A program made the translations under genes and the position numbers. 64,000 nt of DNA from an uncultured bacterium (GTDB taxonomy: Bacteria > Bacteroidota > Bacteroidia > Bacteroidales > Bacteroidaceae): contig CAJMPR010000001.1 of assembly GCA_905215345.1 (NCBI GenBank), positions 62,001-126,000 of the forward strand, given 5' to 3'. Below, in pieces: positions 1 through 9,449 of the stretch (its first letter is position 1; each line of letters starts with the position of its first letter). The notes below the pieces were generated by a model. The model searched no databases. It was not told the DNA's origin and saw only the letters and a list, made by a program, of their open reading frames with translations.

Positions 1-1836
1 TACCTTCGGGCCGTCCGGTAAACAAGAACGCTTGAATTGTTGGTTGAAGAAACGGCGGAAGAAAGTCTTCAACCATTTCTTTATGGTTTCTTCATCATAA
101 ACTCCCTTGAAAGTACGTGCCGCCAGGAAGAATATCTTGGAAGGGCGGAAACCGCAACGAAGGAAATAATAAAGGAAAAAGTCATGTAATTCATAAGGTC
201 CTACAAGGTCCTCCGTAATCTGGCAGATATTTCCATCTTCATCTGCCGGAATCAGTTCCGGACTGATAGGAGTTTCGACAATATCCAATAATGTAGCTCG
301 CGAAGTCTCATCCATATCATTCTCCGCTACCCACTTCACCAAATGTTTTACCAAAGTTTTAGGTACACTTCCATTTACACCATACATGGACATGTGGTCA
401 CCATTGTAAGTGGCCCACCCCAAAGCGAGTTCGGAAAGATCACCCGTACCGATAACCATTCCCCAAGTCTGATTGGCAATATCCATTAATATCTGTGTGC
501 GTTCACGCGCTTGTGAGTTTTCATAAACCACATCATGTACATCGACGTCATGGTGTATATCCTTAAAATGCTGTAAACATGCGTCTTTAATACTGATTTC
601 CCGTACCGTTATGCCCAGTAAATTCATTAACTCCATGGCATTGGTATAAGTACGGTCTGTCGTTCCGAAGCCCGGCATTGTAACACCGATAATTCCCTTA
701 CGACTCCATCCCAACTTATCAAAAGTCTTCACGCAAACCAGCAGCGCCAATGTAGAATCCAGTCCTCCCGATATACCGATTACAGCGCTCTTGGCATTGG
801 TGTAAACCAGACGTTGTGCTAACCCGGAGACTTGGATTGAAAAGATTTCTTCACAACGCTCATTCAAAGTCGATCCCTGTGGTACAAACGGATGAGGTTC
901 AAAAGTCCGTGTAAGGTTCAAATCCTTAGGATTAACATACTCTGTAGAAATGCGTATAGGCAACTCGGATGCACAATTTGCATGACAAGCTGCAAAAGTT
1001 GTATTCACCCTGCGTTCCGTACGCAGATGTTCCACATCTATTTCAGACACAACCACCTGTTCTTCAAAGGAAAACCGCTTATTGCTTGCCAGCAAAGTAC
1101 CGTTCTCGTATATCAATCCATTACCGGCAAAGACAACATCTGTCGTAGACTCACCGAACCCACACGAACTGAACACATAACCTGCGATACAACGGGCAGA
1201 CTGCTGACTGATAAGTGAGCGGAGATAAGCATGCTTTCCTATTCCCTCATTATCCGCTGACAGATTGAAGATAATCTCTGCTCCTTGCAATGCCAATACG
1301 GAACTGGGAGGTATAGGCGCCCACAAGTCTTCGCATATTTCAACTCCGAAAGTGGTATCTGCCGTTTCAAAAAGCAGGTTTCTTCCCATAGGCACAATCT
1401 GACCACATATCCTGACACTCGTTTCCGTAACATCACAAGCAGAAGTAAACCAACGCTTTTCGTAAAACTCTTTATAATTGGGGAGATAAGTTTTAGGAAC
1501 AATACCCAATAACTTACCTTTTTGAATAACTACCGCCGTATTCAATAGCATACCATTCATCGCTACCGGCATTCCCAAGATGGATATGATGTCCAGTTGG
1601 CGCGTATTATTCAAGATTTGTATCAATCTCATTTCCGCCTCTTCCAACAAAAGTTGCTGGGCAAACAGATCACCACAAGTATATCCGGTAATGCACAATT
1701 CAGGAAAAGCAATCATTTGAACACCCTTCCCGTCAGCAATAATAATCTCTTTTTCTATCTGTTCCGCATTGAACTTGCAATCCGCTATCTTAACGCGGGG
1801 CACAGCCGACGCAACTTTTACATATCCGTAATTCAT
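1..1836 (-). CDS. nadE: Glutamine-dependent NAD+ synthetase (3' end beyond window)
   Basis: This gene converts nicotinic acid adenine dinucleotide to NAD+ in the cytoplasm, using ammonia released from glutamine. The reading frame is open from the ATG at 1836 to base 1 (612 codons) and lacks its stop, so only the C-terminal tail is missing. The N-terminal half reads as a nitrilase-type glutaminase domain. Around residue 355-365 lies the PP-loop motif ISGGLDST of the ATP-pyrophosphatase domain, which identifies the bifunctional form. A Bacteroides -7-like element (TATTTTTG on the minus strand, 1868-1861) lies about 25 bases upstream of the start, but no good -33 box was found. The gene is divergent from the downstream histidine kinase. 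Confidence 0.93.
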   Translation of the reverse strand, partial: MNYGYVKVASAVPRVKIADCKFNAEQIEKEIIIADGKGVQMIAFPELCITGYTCGDLFAQQLLLEEAEMRLIQILNNTRQLDIISILGMPVAMNGMLLNTAVVIQKGKLLGIVPKTYLPNYKEFYEKRWFTSACDVTETSVRICGQIVPMGRNLLFETADTTFGVEICEDLWAPIPPSSVLALQGAEIIFNLSADNEGIGKHAYLRSLISQQSARCIAGYVFSSCGFGESTTDVVFAGNGLIYENGTLLASNKRFSFEEQVVVSEIDVEHLRTERRVNTTFAACHANCASELPIRISTEYVNPKDLNLTRTFEPHPFVPQGSTLNERCEEIFSIQVSGLAQRLVYTNAKSAVIGISGGLDSTLALLVCVKTFDKLGWSRKGIIGVTMPGFGTTDRTYTNAMELMNLLGITVREISIKDACLQHFKDIHHDVDVHDVVYENSQARERTQILMDIANQTWGMVIGTGDLSELALGWATYNGDHMSMYGVNGSVPKTLVKHLVKWVAENDMDETSRATLLDIVETPISPELIPADEDGNICQITEDLVGPYELHDFFLYYFLRCGFRPSKIFFLAARTFKGVYDEETIKKWLKTFFRRFFNQQFKRSCLPDGPKV

Positions 1837-2012
1837 TTCTTATTAATATAATATGAGTTGCAAAAATAAGAAATTGTTTTTGATAATAGTTAGTAATGCC
1901 TGAAAAGTAAATATTTAGAAGCTGTTTTGAATTTTATTCGGGCTTTTCTTTTTGTCATTCAACAGATAATTTGTACGTTTACAATCTCAATAATAATGAT
2001 TACTGACTCACC

Positions 2013-3896
2013 ATGCTACAACACAAGCTCAAGAAGCTGATGCTTCTTCTTTTGCTTCTGGCGGGATTCATTTCTCTTTCCGCTAAAGAAAAAGAGTATG
2101 TATTACTGCTTAATTCCATCAACATGGAAGAACCATGGGTGAAAAACTTCCATAATGAAGTAGAACAGCGCTTTAACGAACAGGATAAATTGGACTTCAA
2201 AAGTTTTCAGTTATACGTACCTATCTTGAAAAACAGCGAAGAAGTCAGTCTTCTACATCAAAAACTATTGGAAACCTATCCTTTCCCCCCTAAAGTGGTT
2301 ATTATCATAGGAGATCCGGGATGGATAGTCTGTTCCCCTCTTTTTGACGGTCCATGGAAGAACATTCCTGTCATTCTTTGCTACTCACGTAACCGGGTAC
2401 CCTCTACTCTGCAAACATTGCTGAATAAAACGCCATTGACAGAACACAATAGTATGCCCCTTTCCGAGTTTAACCGGAAGTACAATATCACTGTATTGAA
2501 GCAGCCCTATTTTATCACGGAAACCTTGAAGTTGATTCAGCGTCTGCAACCACAAGTAAAAAAGATAGCGCTTGTTTCAGATATGCGTTATATCAGTGTG
2601 GTAACTCGCCAGTCTATTCAAGACTGTATTAAAACCGAATTTCCTAACCTGGCATTCGAAGCACTGTCTTCACTCAGCACCGAACAGTTACTGGATACCC
2701 TGGGGACTTATGACAGTACTACCGGAGTAATCTATTATTCCTGGTTCAGACAATACAACAATAAAAACAATGTATATTTATCCGATCATATCCGGAAAAT
2801 ACTTCCCACCTTTCTGAAAGTTCCGGTATATCTCTTAGCCGACTTAAACTTACATGAAAACCTGTTTGCCGGCGGACATTATATCTCCATCAAGGATTTT
2901 ACCGATACTACCATGTCCGTTCTTCATCGTATCCTATCCGGAGAATCGGCATCATCCATTCCCTATCAAGATGGCGGTATTCCAAATACCTACCTGAATT
3001 ATGCCGACCTGCAATGGTGCAACATTCCGGAAACGCTTTATCCGTCGGATGCCATATATTATTATAAACCTCCTACATTTTATCAGCAATATAAAGTATA
3101 TATATGGATGACTTGCGTTTTCATCAGCCTTATCTTTGCTTTATATCTCTGGCATCATATCCGTTCTGAAAAAAGCAGAAAGGAACTCATCAAGGCTAAA
3201 AATCGTGCCGAAGAATCCGACCGGCTGAAATCCGCTTTCCTTGCAAACATGAGCCACGAAATACGAACCCCGCTCAATGCTATTGTAGGTTTCTCCAGTA
3301 TTCTTGCGGAGTCTGCCGATACGCCGGAAAATCGGGAATATATCAGAATCATAGAAAACAACAATCATCTATTATTACAACTCATCAACGACATTCTCGA
3401 TTTATCGAGAATAGAAGCCGGACTACTGGAGTTCACTTATACAAATACAGATGCCAATTATTGCCTTCAGGAATTGGAAAAGACTTTCCGGTTACGCATT
3501 CCCAATAATGTTACCTATATCATAAATCCCGCATTCAAGAAATGTATTATACGAATGGAAAAGAACCGTGTAATACAGATACTTGGTAATTATATTTCCA
3601 ATGCAATTAAACATACTTCTCAGGGCAGTATCACAGTAGGTTATTACCCACCCCAAAACGGCAGGATACGATTCTATGTATCCGATACCGGATGTGGTAT
3701 TCCTAACGAAAAGCATAAAGACGTATTCGAGCGTTTTGTAAAACTGGACAATTTTAAACAAGGTACCGGTCTGGGGCTATCTATCTGCCGCATGATTGCC
3801 GAAAAAATGAATGCAACCGTAGGTATTCATTCAGAAGTAGGAAAAGGTGCCGAGTTCTGGTTGGAAATACCCTATCAGCCGGTAGACGTACAATAA
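2013..3896 (+). CDS. Membrane sensor histidine kinase with periplasmic binding-like sensor
   Basis: The 627-residue protein has an N-terminal hydrophobic signal (about residues 7-22). A periplasmic region of about 330 residues resembles ABC-type substrate-binding domains. One transmembrane helix (about 362-383) and a short linker follow. The HisKA dimerisation domain has the H-box FLANMSHEIRTPLN, with phospho-acceptor His at residue 415. The HATPase domain shows the N box (NYISNAIKH), G1 (DTGCGI) and G2 (GTGLGLSI). There is no receiver domain and no response regulator next door, so it probably signals to an unlinked partner. The ligand cannot be told from sequence. It stands alone between divergent nadE and the perR operon. 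Confidence 0.88.
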   Translation: MLQHKLKKLMLLLLLLAGFISLSAKEKEYVLLLNSINMEEPWVKNFHNEVEQRFNEQDKLDFKSFQLYVPILKNSEEVSLLHQKLLETYPFPPKVVIIIGDPGWIVCSPLFDGPWKNIPVILCYSRNRVPSTLQTLLNKTPLTEHNSMPLSEFNRKYNITVLKQPYFITETLKLIQRLQPQVKKIALVSDMRYISVVTRQSIQDCIKTEFPNLAFEALSSLSTEQLLDTLGTYDSTTGVIYYSWFRQYNNKNNVYLSDHIRKILPTFLKVPVYLLADLNLHENLFAGGHYISIKDFTDTTMSVLHRILSGESASSIPYQDGGIPNTYLNYADLQWCNIPETLYPSDAIYYYKPPTFYQQYKVYIWMTCVFISLIFALYLWHHIRSEKSRKELIKAKNRAEESDRLKSAFLANMSHEIRTPLNAIVGFSSILAESADTPENREYIRIIENNNHLLLQLINDILDLSRIEAGLLEFTYTNTDANYCLQELEKTFRLRIPNNVTYIINPAFKKCIIRMEKNRVIQILGNYISNAIKHTSQGSITVGYYPPQNGRIRFYVSDTGCGIPNEKHKDVFERFVKLDNFKQGTGLGLSICRMIAEKMNATVGIHSEVGKGAEFWLEIPYQPVDVQ

Positions 3897-3935
3897 TACA
3901 TTTTAAGAAACTAAATAAAAAAAATTCCATTTTCT

Positions 3936-3966
3936 TTTGGATAAATCAAAGAACTGTCTATCTTTG
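3936..3966 (+). promoter_or_regulatory. Bacteroides-type promoter of perR-rbr
   Basis: TTTG at 3936-3939 and TATCTTTG at 3959-3966 are separated by 19 bases, matching the consensus TTTG-N19/20-TAnnTTTG of the Bacteroides primary sigma factor. Transcription should start near 3972, about 43 bases before the perR ATG. Confidence 0.8.
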
Positions 3967-3981
3967 CAAAAGAATTAAAAA

Positions 3982-3994
3982 TGTAATAATTACA
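3982..3994. promoter_or_regulatory. Candidate PerR operator (6-1-6 palindrome)
   Basis: TGTAATAATTACA is a perfect inverted repeat around one central base. It resembles PerR boxes (TTATAATnATTATAA) and lies between the predicted transcription start and the perR start codon. Binding there would give autorepression. The assignment as operator is inference. Confidence 0.5.
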
Positions 3995-4014
3995 AGTTTG
4001 AATTATTTGATGAT

Positions 4015-4449
4015 ATGGATGTAATAAAGCGATTGCAAACACACAACATTAAACCATCAGTACAGCGCATAGCAATTATGAACTATCTGGTGGAGCATCG
4101 TACACATCCCACGGTGGATGAAATTTATACGGCGCTTGCCCCTTCTATTCCTACATTGTCTAAGACAACAGTCTACAATACTCTAAAGTTGCTAAGCGAA
4201 CAAGGTGCTGCGCAAACTCTGACAATTGACGAACGTAACACTTGTTATGATGCAGACACCACTCCTCACGCTCATTTCCTTTGCAAGCATTGTGGAAAAA
4301 TCTATGACCTGAAATGCGGTGCAAATACGAAGCGGGTAGAAGATATGGATATGGAAGGACATGATGTACAAGAAATCCACTTTTACTATAAAGGAATTTG
4401 TAGAGACTGCATAGAAAACGAACATTCAATTAAGATAAAGAATAACTAA
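4015..4449 (+). CDS. perR: Fur-family peroxide repressor, PerR-type
   Basis: The 144-residue protein has a winged-helix DNA-binding N terminus, including the recognition region TLSKTTVYNTLKLL. Its C-terminal dimerisation domain has two CxxC pairs (C90/C93 and C129/C132) for structural zinc. Residues matching the Bacillus PerR regulatory iron site are present by alignment: H31, D79, H85, H87 and D98. The Asp at the last position favours PerR over Fur. It lies 28 bases upstream of a rubrerythrin, a classic PerR target, in an apparent two-gene operon behind a consensus promoter and a palindrome that may be its own operator. It should repress peroxide defence until its iron-bound histidines are oxidised. 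Confidence 0.85.
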   Translation: MDVIKRLQTHNIKPSVQRIAIMNYLVEHRTHPTVDEIYTALAPSIPTLSKTTVYNTLKLLSEQGAAQTLTIDERNTCYDADTTPHAHFLCKHCGKIYDLKCGANTKRVEDMDMEGHDVQEIHFYYKGICRDCIENEHSIKIKNN

Positions 4450-4477
4450 TTCAACTAATTTTAAAATTTGAAGAGAA

Positions 4478-5032
4478 ATGAAAAAGTTTAGATGTACTGT
4501 CTGCGGTTACGTATATGAAGGAGACGCAGCTCCCGAGAAATGCCCATTGTGTAAAGCTCCTGCAAGCAAATTCGTTGAAGTTGTAGAAGAGCCGGGTGGT
4601 GCCCTGACTTTTGCAGACGAACATGTTATCGGTGTAGCTAAAGGCTGTGACGACGAAATGATTAAAGATTTGAACAACCACTTCATGGGTGAATGTACAG
4701 AAGTTGGTATGTACTTGGCAATGAGTCGCCAGGCTGACCGCGAAGGTTATCCTGAAGTTGCCGAGGCTTTCAAACGTTATGCTTGGGAAGAAGCGGAACA
4801 TGCTTCTAAGTTCGCAGAATTACTCGGTGATTGCGTATGGGATACCAAAACTAACCTTGAAAAGAGGATGAACGCTGAATCAGGTGCATGCGAAGACAAG
4901 AAGCGTATCGCTACCCGCGCTAAAGCTTTGAATCTGGATGCTATCCATGATACTGTTCATGAAATGGCTAAAGACGAAGCTCGTCACGGTAAAGGTTTTG
5001 AAGGTTTGTACAACCGCTACTTCAAGAAATAA
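4478..5032 (+). CDS. rbr: Reverse rubrerythrin (peroxide reductase)
   Basis: This 184-residue non-haem iron protein reduces hydrogen peroxide in the cytoplasm of anaerobes. The rubredoxin-like Fe(Cys)4 domain is at the N terminus (C6, C9, C22, C25). The ferritin-like diiron domain follows, with ExxH-type ligands in EEAEHASKF and DEARHGKGF. This order is the reverse of classical rubrerythrin, hence reverse rubrerythrin. It is co-transcribed with perR and ends in a strong terminator at 5052-5087, so the operon is a self-contained peroxide sensing and detoxification unit. Confidence 0.92.
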   Translation: MKKFRCTVCGYVYEGDAAPEKCPLCKAPASKFVEVVEEPGGALTFADEHVIGVAKGCDDEMIKDLNNHFMGECTEVGMYLAMSRQADREGYPEVAEAFKRYAWEEAEHASKFAELLGDCVWDTKTNLEKRMNAESGACEDKKRIATRAKALNLDAIHDTVHEMAKDEARHGKGFEGLYNRYFKK

Positions 5033-5051
5033 TCCGAAACTCAATAATCTT

Positions 5052-5087
5052 AAAAAGGGACTTGCCGGCAACAGCAGTCCCTTTTTT
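5052..5087 (+). terminator. Rho-independent terminator after rbr
   Basis: An 11-base stem (AAAAAGGGACT with AGTCCCTTTTT) closes a 13-base loop and runs into a T tract, 20 bases after the rbr stop. Confidence 0.88.
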
Positions 5088-5154
5088 AGTTATGAAGCTA
5101 TGAGTTATAACTATTGATAGTAGACAGATTAAAGGCATAGACACCCTCGATATA

Positions 5155-5200
5155 CAAAAATCCCCGGAAAGCAGTTTGCATTCCGGGAATTCTTTTTTAT
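5155..5200 (-). terminator. Terminator of the OMP operon (possibly bidirectional)
   Basis: An inverted repeat (TCCCCGGAA at 5161-5169, TTCCGGGAA at 5181-5189) is flanked by T-rich runs on both strands. It lies downstream of the leftward outer-membrane gene ending at 5245 and backs up the rbr terminator. Confidence 0.7.
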
Positions 5201-5244
5201 ACCCTAAGGTACTTGCAATGAAAAGTTATTTGCTTGATTTTTTT

Positions 5245-6948
5245 TTAAAAGCGTAAGCCCAATGTAAGCAATACCTGACTACGGGTATTTTTCACCGACG
5301 TAGCCTGCGGAGAACCGGTTACAAAGTCGTTTCCATCCATATACTGATTAACGAACGGATAGAAATTTTCTTTATAAGAAGAGAACTTATAAGCCAGGTC
5401 CGCATAAAACATAGAACCACGATAGCCGATACCCAATGTATAATTACTCAAAGACTTCGTATTGGCAAAATCCGTATCAGTCTGAATAGAGTTATATGGC
5501 AAATCTTTGAAAGCATCATTATTAAAGATAGCAGATGAATAATTATATCCTGCACGTAGTGCAAACTGGGGAATAACCTTATACTCGGCACCTAAACGAA
5601 TTGTACTTACACCTTTCATCATAGGAGTGGTGCTATTCTCATATTCAAATGTATCGGCATACCCATCCGGATCTTTAAATTTCATGGAGGAATAATCCTG
5701 ATATTCATATTCAGCGCCTAATGCCAGGTTCTTACCAACCGTATATCCCAAACTTACGTTATACGTCCACGGTGTTTGAAGACGGAACTGACGTACCATA
5801 TCACCTTTCATTATATCGTAAGTATCTACATCATATTTTCCTATTTCACCACTCGGAACTTTCGATTCGTTGGTTATATCCAAGTCATTCAACACATCAG
5901 ACTCTAACCGGGCGTTCGTCTTATAATCCAGATTATAATAAGTAGGCGTATGGATTGCAAAGCCGACTCGGAGTGGAGAGTACTCGAACGGCCGTACAAT
6001 AATACCCAACTTCACATCAAAACCCGAACCGCTTATCTTATTCCAACTCTGTAAATTATAACCTTGCCCGATGGCGTTACCGGCATCATCCAAGTAGTTT
6101 TCATCATAGAAAGTATATTTACTGTAATCTATCGAATAAGCGCCTATGGTCAATCCCAAGTATACCCGATCATTGAAGTTAAACGACATATTAAAATCGT
6201 ATTGGTCAATGCCACCACGCTCTTCCGAACGAAAATCACCATTTCCACCCCAAAACATTCCGCCATATTCACCCGGAGTAGTATACATCAAATCACCATT
6301 CAGATTTCTTACCTGAACACCATTTACCATATATGGCTTATAGTGAGAAGGAACTGCACCTTGCTCAGGATTATGCGAAATCAAGTCAGTAATCAAATAT
6401 CCATCATAGCCTAATGCAGAAAGCCAGCCAACTTGAGGATCCGTATAAATATCCCCCGTCCAATTAGTAATCCCATTGGCTTGCGCAGCCATATAGTCCG
6501 TTTGGGTATAATTTCCCAAATTACCCGCCATTGACATATTCTTATAGAACGATTTCGCCTTCTTATAATTAAAAGCAAAGTTCACGTATCGCAACGCAGT
6601 GGCATTACCAATCTTTGTAGAAAGCACAAAACCTGCATTATCAAAGGCTCCTCTCGTCTTATCGAAACTCGACTTATTTCCCATATAGTTACTTTCGGTT
6701 CCATAAGAGGAAAATCCGAAAGAAACCATAGCGTCATTACTACGATAGAGACCGATACCCGCCGGGTTTGTTGCAATGGTAGAGATATCACCACCTAATG
6801 CACCCATTGCCCCGCCCATACCTACAAAACGGGCAGTACCATTCAAATCCGTATTCGTAATTTTAGCAGCATCATACACAGTCTGTGCACCTATCGGAGA
6901 CACTGCTATCAATACCCCCAATGAAGCTAAAGCTATTATCTTTTTCAT
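5245..6948 (-). CDS. OmpP1/FadL-like outer membrane beta-barrel protein
   Basis: The 567-residue protein starts with a signal peptide (about residues 1-21, cleavage after GAQ). An N-terminal stretch containing GARFVGMGGA-like and TNPAGIGLYR segments is typical of the OmpP1/FadL/TodX and PorV-like barrels of Bacteroidetes. The rest alternates short aromatic and polar strands and ends in a C-terminal Phe (LLTLGLRF), a usual barrel-insertion end. Relatives are often called hemin receptor or transport protein, but the substrate is not evident. The gene lies 32 bases downstream of the W/G/Y-rich gene, so the two are probably co-transcribed. Confidence 0.82.
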   Translation of the reverse strand: MKKIIALASLGVLIAVSPIGAQTVYDAAKITNTDLNGTARFVGMGGAMGALGGDISTIATNPAGIGLYRSNDAMVSFGFSSYGTESNYMGNKSSFDKTRGAFDNAGFVLSTKIGNATALRYVNFAFNYKKAKSFYKNMSMAGNLGNYTQTDYMAAQANGITNWTGDIYTDPQVGWLSALGYDGYLITDLISHNPEQGAVPSHYKPYMVNGVQVRNLNGDLMYTTPGEYGGMFWGGNGDFRSEERGGIDQYDFNMSFNFNDRVYLGLTIGAYSIDYSKYTFYDENYLDDAGNAIGQGYNLQSWNKISGSGFDVKLGIIVRPFEYSPLRVGFAIHTPTYYNLDYKTNARLESDVLNDLDITNESKVPSGEIGKYDVDTYDIMKGDMVRQFRLQTPWTYNVSLGYTVGKNLALGAEYEYQDYSSMKFKDPDGYADTFEYENSTTPMMKGVSTIRLGAEYKVIPQFALRAGYNYSSAIFNNDAFKDLPYNSIQTDTDFANTKSLSNYTLGIGYRGSMFYADLAYKFSSYKENFYPFVNQYMDGNDFVTGSPQATSVKNTRSQVLLTLGLRF

Positions 6949-6980
6949 ATCCTACTAATCTTTTCTGTTTATACTACATA

Positions 6981-8300
6981 CTATCTTCGTCTTGAAGAAC
7001 CACCTCCGCCACCGGATGAACGAGTTGAACCGCCACCGCTACTACCCGAGGAGTAACTACGCGAACTACTGCTGCTACTGCCCGAAGAGTAAGAACTGCG
7101 GGATGAATTGCTCTGCACAGGCGTACTATTGTTATATGAACGGCGGTTACTTTCCGTTGAATAACTACGTGTGGGAGAAGTGGAACTACCACGATTATAA
7201 GTAGTGGAACTTCTTCTACTGTTGCCATTATTACTAACACCCGTACCACGACCTTGGTTCATGTCCGTCGAAGTTCCGACACGCGTGCTACTTGGACGCG
7301 TATAGACACGACGTGAAGAAGAGGAAGCATCTGTACGTGTTGTTACACCTGTACGTTCGCCTGATGAGCGTGTACCTACTACACGTCTGGTTCCTGTGGT
7401 ACCGCTTTGCCCACTTCTCCTATAAGAGGAAGTTCCTGAAGAACGAACTGACGAGCCTGTATTGCCACCATTTATAGTTGATCCTGTTCTACGCACAGTA
7501 GAAGATGAAGCGGAATTTCTATAACTGCTCGTTCCCGAAGAACGACGGTTAGTATATGTATTACGCGGCCAATAACCACCTCCATGTCCACCACCCGGAT
7601 ACCATCCCGGATAATAATGGTGGTGATGTCCCCACCAGCCGCCGCCATACCAGCCGCCCCAGCTGAATCCCCAACTTGGACCATACCAGTTATTCCAGCC
7701 CCAGCCATAATAAGGATATCCTCCCCATCCGTAGGAGTTATAACGCCAATCCCACCACATCCGGTTAGTAAAGGTAGGAAATGCGTAGGCATACATACCG
7801 TCTGTATATACGTTCCAATCCCAGGAATTCAAGCCATAGACTACATCCCAATAAAGCGGGCTGCTGATGCTTATAGCATAACGGGGATTACGGAAACGAA
7901 TAATACGTGTAGCATATTCATAATCATCTTCCGAACCGTCAAAGCCATTTACCCATTCTCCATCCAGGCCATCATACTCTTTCTCGTCTACATAAAGCGT
8001 ATCGTTTTCCTGTGAGAAATCATAGTTCTTTGAATCATACCGGCGATTATATTCATCTACATCGCGTGTGTTCCCTTTACGGTCTTTTACAACAACAGTC
8101 GTTCTGCCCGGTGACGAATAAACCGTAGTCGGCGCATTGGTCTTTACTACCACTGCATCTGCAGCCGGAGTTCTTTTCGTCTCCACCTTCTCTTCTTTTT
8201 TCTTAGAAGGTACATAGTAAAGGTCGTCATCTATACTTTGAGCAGAAAGTGTCCATGGAAGACACAAAGCAAAAAGCGATAAAAAAACAATCTTTTTCAT
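6981..8300 (-). CDS. Secreted W/G/Y-rich protein with disordered S/R/T/G tail
   Basis: I do not recognise the family. The 439-residue protein has a signal peptide (about 1-20, ending LSAQ). A charged region of about 130 residues with several acidic clusters (DSKNYDFSQENDTLYVDEKEYDGLDGEW) follows, then a middle block (about 170-245) extremely rich in Trp, Gly and Tyr with a HHHH run. The last 190 residues are almost only Ser, Arg, Thr, Gly and Asn in imperfect repeats. It probably acts in the periplasm or on the surface. It precedes the FadL-like barrel in one leftward operon. A -7-like element (TATCTTTG, 8353-8346 on the minus strand) lies 46 bases upstream of the ATG. Confidence 0.75.
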   Translation of the reverse strand: MKKIVFLSLFALCLPWTLSAQSIDDDLYYVPSKKKEEKVETKRTPAADAVVVKTNAPTTVYSSPGRTTVVVKDRKGNTRDVDEYNRRYDSKNYDFSQENDTLYVDEKEYDGLDGEWVNGFDGSEDDYEYATRIIRFRNPRYAISISSPLYWDVVYGLNSWDWNVYTDGMYAYAFPTFTNRMWWDWRYNSYGWGGYPYYGWGWNNWYGPSWGFSWGGWYGGGWWGHHHHYYPGWYPGGGHGGGYWPRNTYTNRRSSGTSSYRNSASSSTVRRTGSTINGGNTGSSVRSSGTSSYRRSGQSGTTGTRRVVGTRSSGERTGVTTRTDASSSSRRVYTRPSSTRVGTSTDMNQGRGTGVSNNGNSRRSSTTYNRGSSTSPTRSYSTESNRRSYNNSTPVQSNSSRSSYSSGSSSSSSRSYSSGSSGGGSTRSSGGGGGSSRRR

Positions 8301-8345
8301 ATTCGTTTGGTTTATGGGGTTACAATTAAATACTTTTCCACGTCA

Positions 8346-8353
8346 CAAAGATA
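8346..8353 (-). promoter_or_regulatory. -7 element upstream of the secreted-protein/OMP operon
   Basis: The minus strand reads TATCTTTG, matching TAnnTTTG exactly. No clear TTTG box sits at the expected distance, so only the -7 half is supported. Confidence 0.45.
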
Positions 8354-8419
8354 GCATGGGAGTTTTCCACCTATAGGAGATTTTCCCCAAAGATTTATAG
8401 GGATTTCCCTAAATGTCTC

Positions 8420-8427
8420 TATCTTTG
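8420..8427 (+). promoter_or_regulatory. -7 element of prmA
   Basis: TATCTTTG matches TAnnTTTG exactly and would start transcription near 8434, giving a leader of about 70 bases before prmA. The -33 region is weak. Confidence 0.5.
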
Positions 8428-8504
8428 TATACAAAACAAATATACGCAGAAATGGGTTTGTCTCCTACGACTCTCTTCTGCATTTAACAAACAATCATAT
8501 TCCG

Positions 8505-9347
8505 ATGAAATATTTAGAATTTACCTTCCGCACCACTCCTTGTACCGAAACCGCTAACGATGTTTTGTCAGCCGTATTGGGCGAAGTTGGTTTCGAAAGC
8601 TTTGTAGAAGCTCCCCATGGTATTAACGCTTATATCCAGAAGGATTTATTCAACGAAGTCACACTTACAGAAGCTATATCAGATTTCCCTCTACCCGATA
8701 CGCAAATCAGATACACCTTTCAAGATGCAGAAGACAAGGATTGGAATGAAGAATGGGAAAAGAATTTCTTCCAGCCTATTGTCATCGGCGACCGTTGTGT
8801 CATCCACAGTTCCTTTCACCACGATGCTCCGAAGGCAGAATATGACATCGTAATCAATCCCCAAATGGCATTCGGAACGGGACATCACGAAACCACCAGC
8901 CTTATTATCGGCGAACTTCTCGATAGTGAATTGCAAGGTAAATCCCTTCTCGACATGGGTTGTGGAACATCTATCCTTGCCATTTTAGCACGTATGCGCG
9001 GAGCAGCTCCCTGCATAGCAATCGACATAGACGAATGGTGCGTACGTAATTCGCTTGAAAACATTGAACTGAACAAAGTAGACAATATCACCGTATCTCA
9101 AGGAGATGCATCAGCTCTGGAAGGTAAAGGCCCGTTCGATGTAGTCATAGCCAATATCAACCGTAACATTTTGCTAAATGACATGAAACAGTATGTACGC
9201 TGTATGCATCCGGGCTCAGAACTTTATATGAGCGGTTTTTATGTAGACGATATTCCCGTAATACAAGCGGAAGCTGAATGCAATGGATTGCATTTAGTAC
9301 ATCATCAAGAAAAAAATCGTTGGGCAGCAGTAAAGTTCGTCTTGTAA
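8505..9347 (+). CDS. prmA: Ribosomal protein L11 methyltransferase
   Basis: The 280-residue SAM-dependent enzyme trimethylates ribosomal protein L11. The N-terminal 120 residues form the substrate-recognition domain. The catalytic domain starts at NPQMAFGTGHHETT and has the SAM motif LLDMGCGTSILAI, followed by IDIDEW and VVIANINRNI, the PrmA signature block. Length is normal for the short Bacteroidetes form. It is monocistronic, with its own -7 element and a strong hairpin terminator. Confidence 0.93.
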   Translation: MKYLEFTFRTTPCTETANDVLSAVLGEVGFESFVEAPHGINAYIQKDLFNEVTLTEAISDFPLPDTQIRYTFQDAEDKDWNEEWEKNFFQPIVIGDRCVIHSSFHHDAPKAEYDIVINPQMAFGTGHHETTSLIIGELLDSELQGKSLLDMGCGTSILAILARMRGAAPCIAIDIDEWCVRNSLENIELNKVDNITVSQGDASALEGKGPFDVVIANINRNILLNDMKQYVRCMHPGSELYMSGFYVDDIPVIQAEAECNGLHLVHHQEKNRWAAVKFVL

Positions 9348-9380
9348 AGACTCATAAATCAAACAATTATTCAACAAAAT

Positions 9381-9429
9381 AAAAGACTCCCGATAAGCAT
9401 GTATCACACTGCTTACCGGAAGTCTTTTT
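9381..9429. terminator. Bidirectional terminator between prmA and smalltalk-like gene
   Basis: The stem pairs AAAAGACTxCCGxTAAGC with GCTTACCGGAAGTCTTTTT around a 10-base loop, with T-rich runs on both strands. It serves convergent prmA and the leftward smalltalk/HU unit. Confidence 0.8.
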
Positions 9430-9449
9430 CTTATTCAGGTCAGTTCTTA

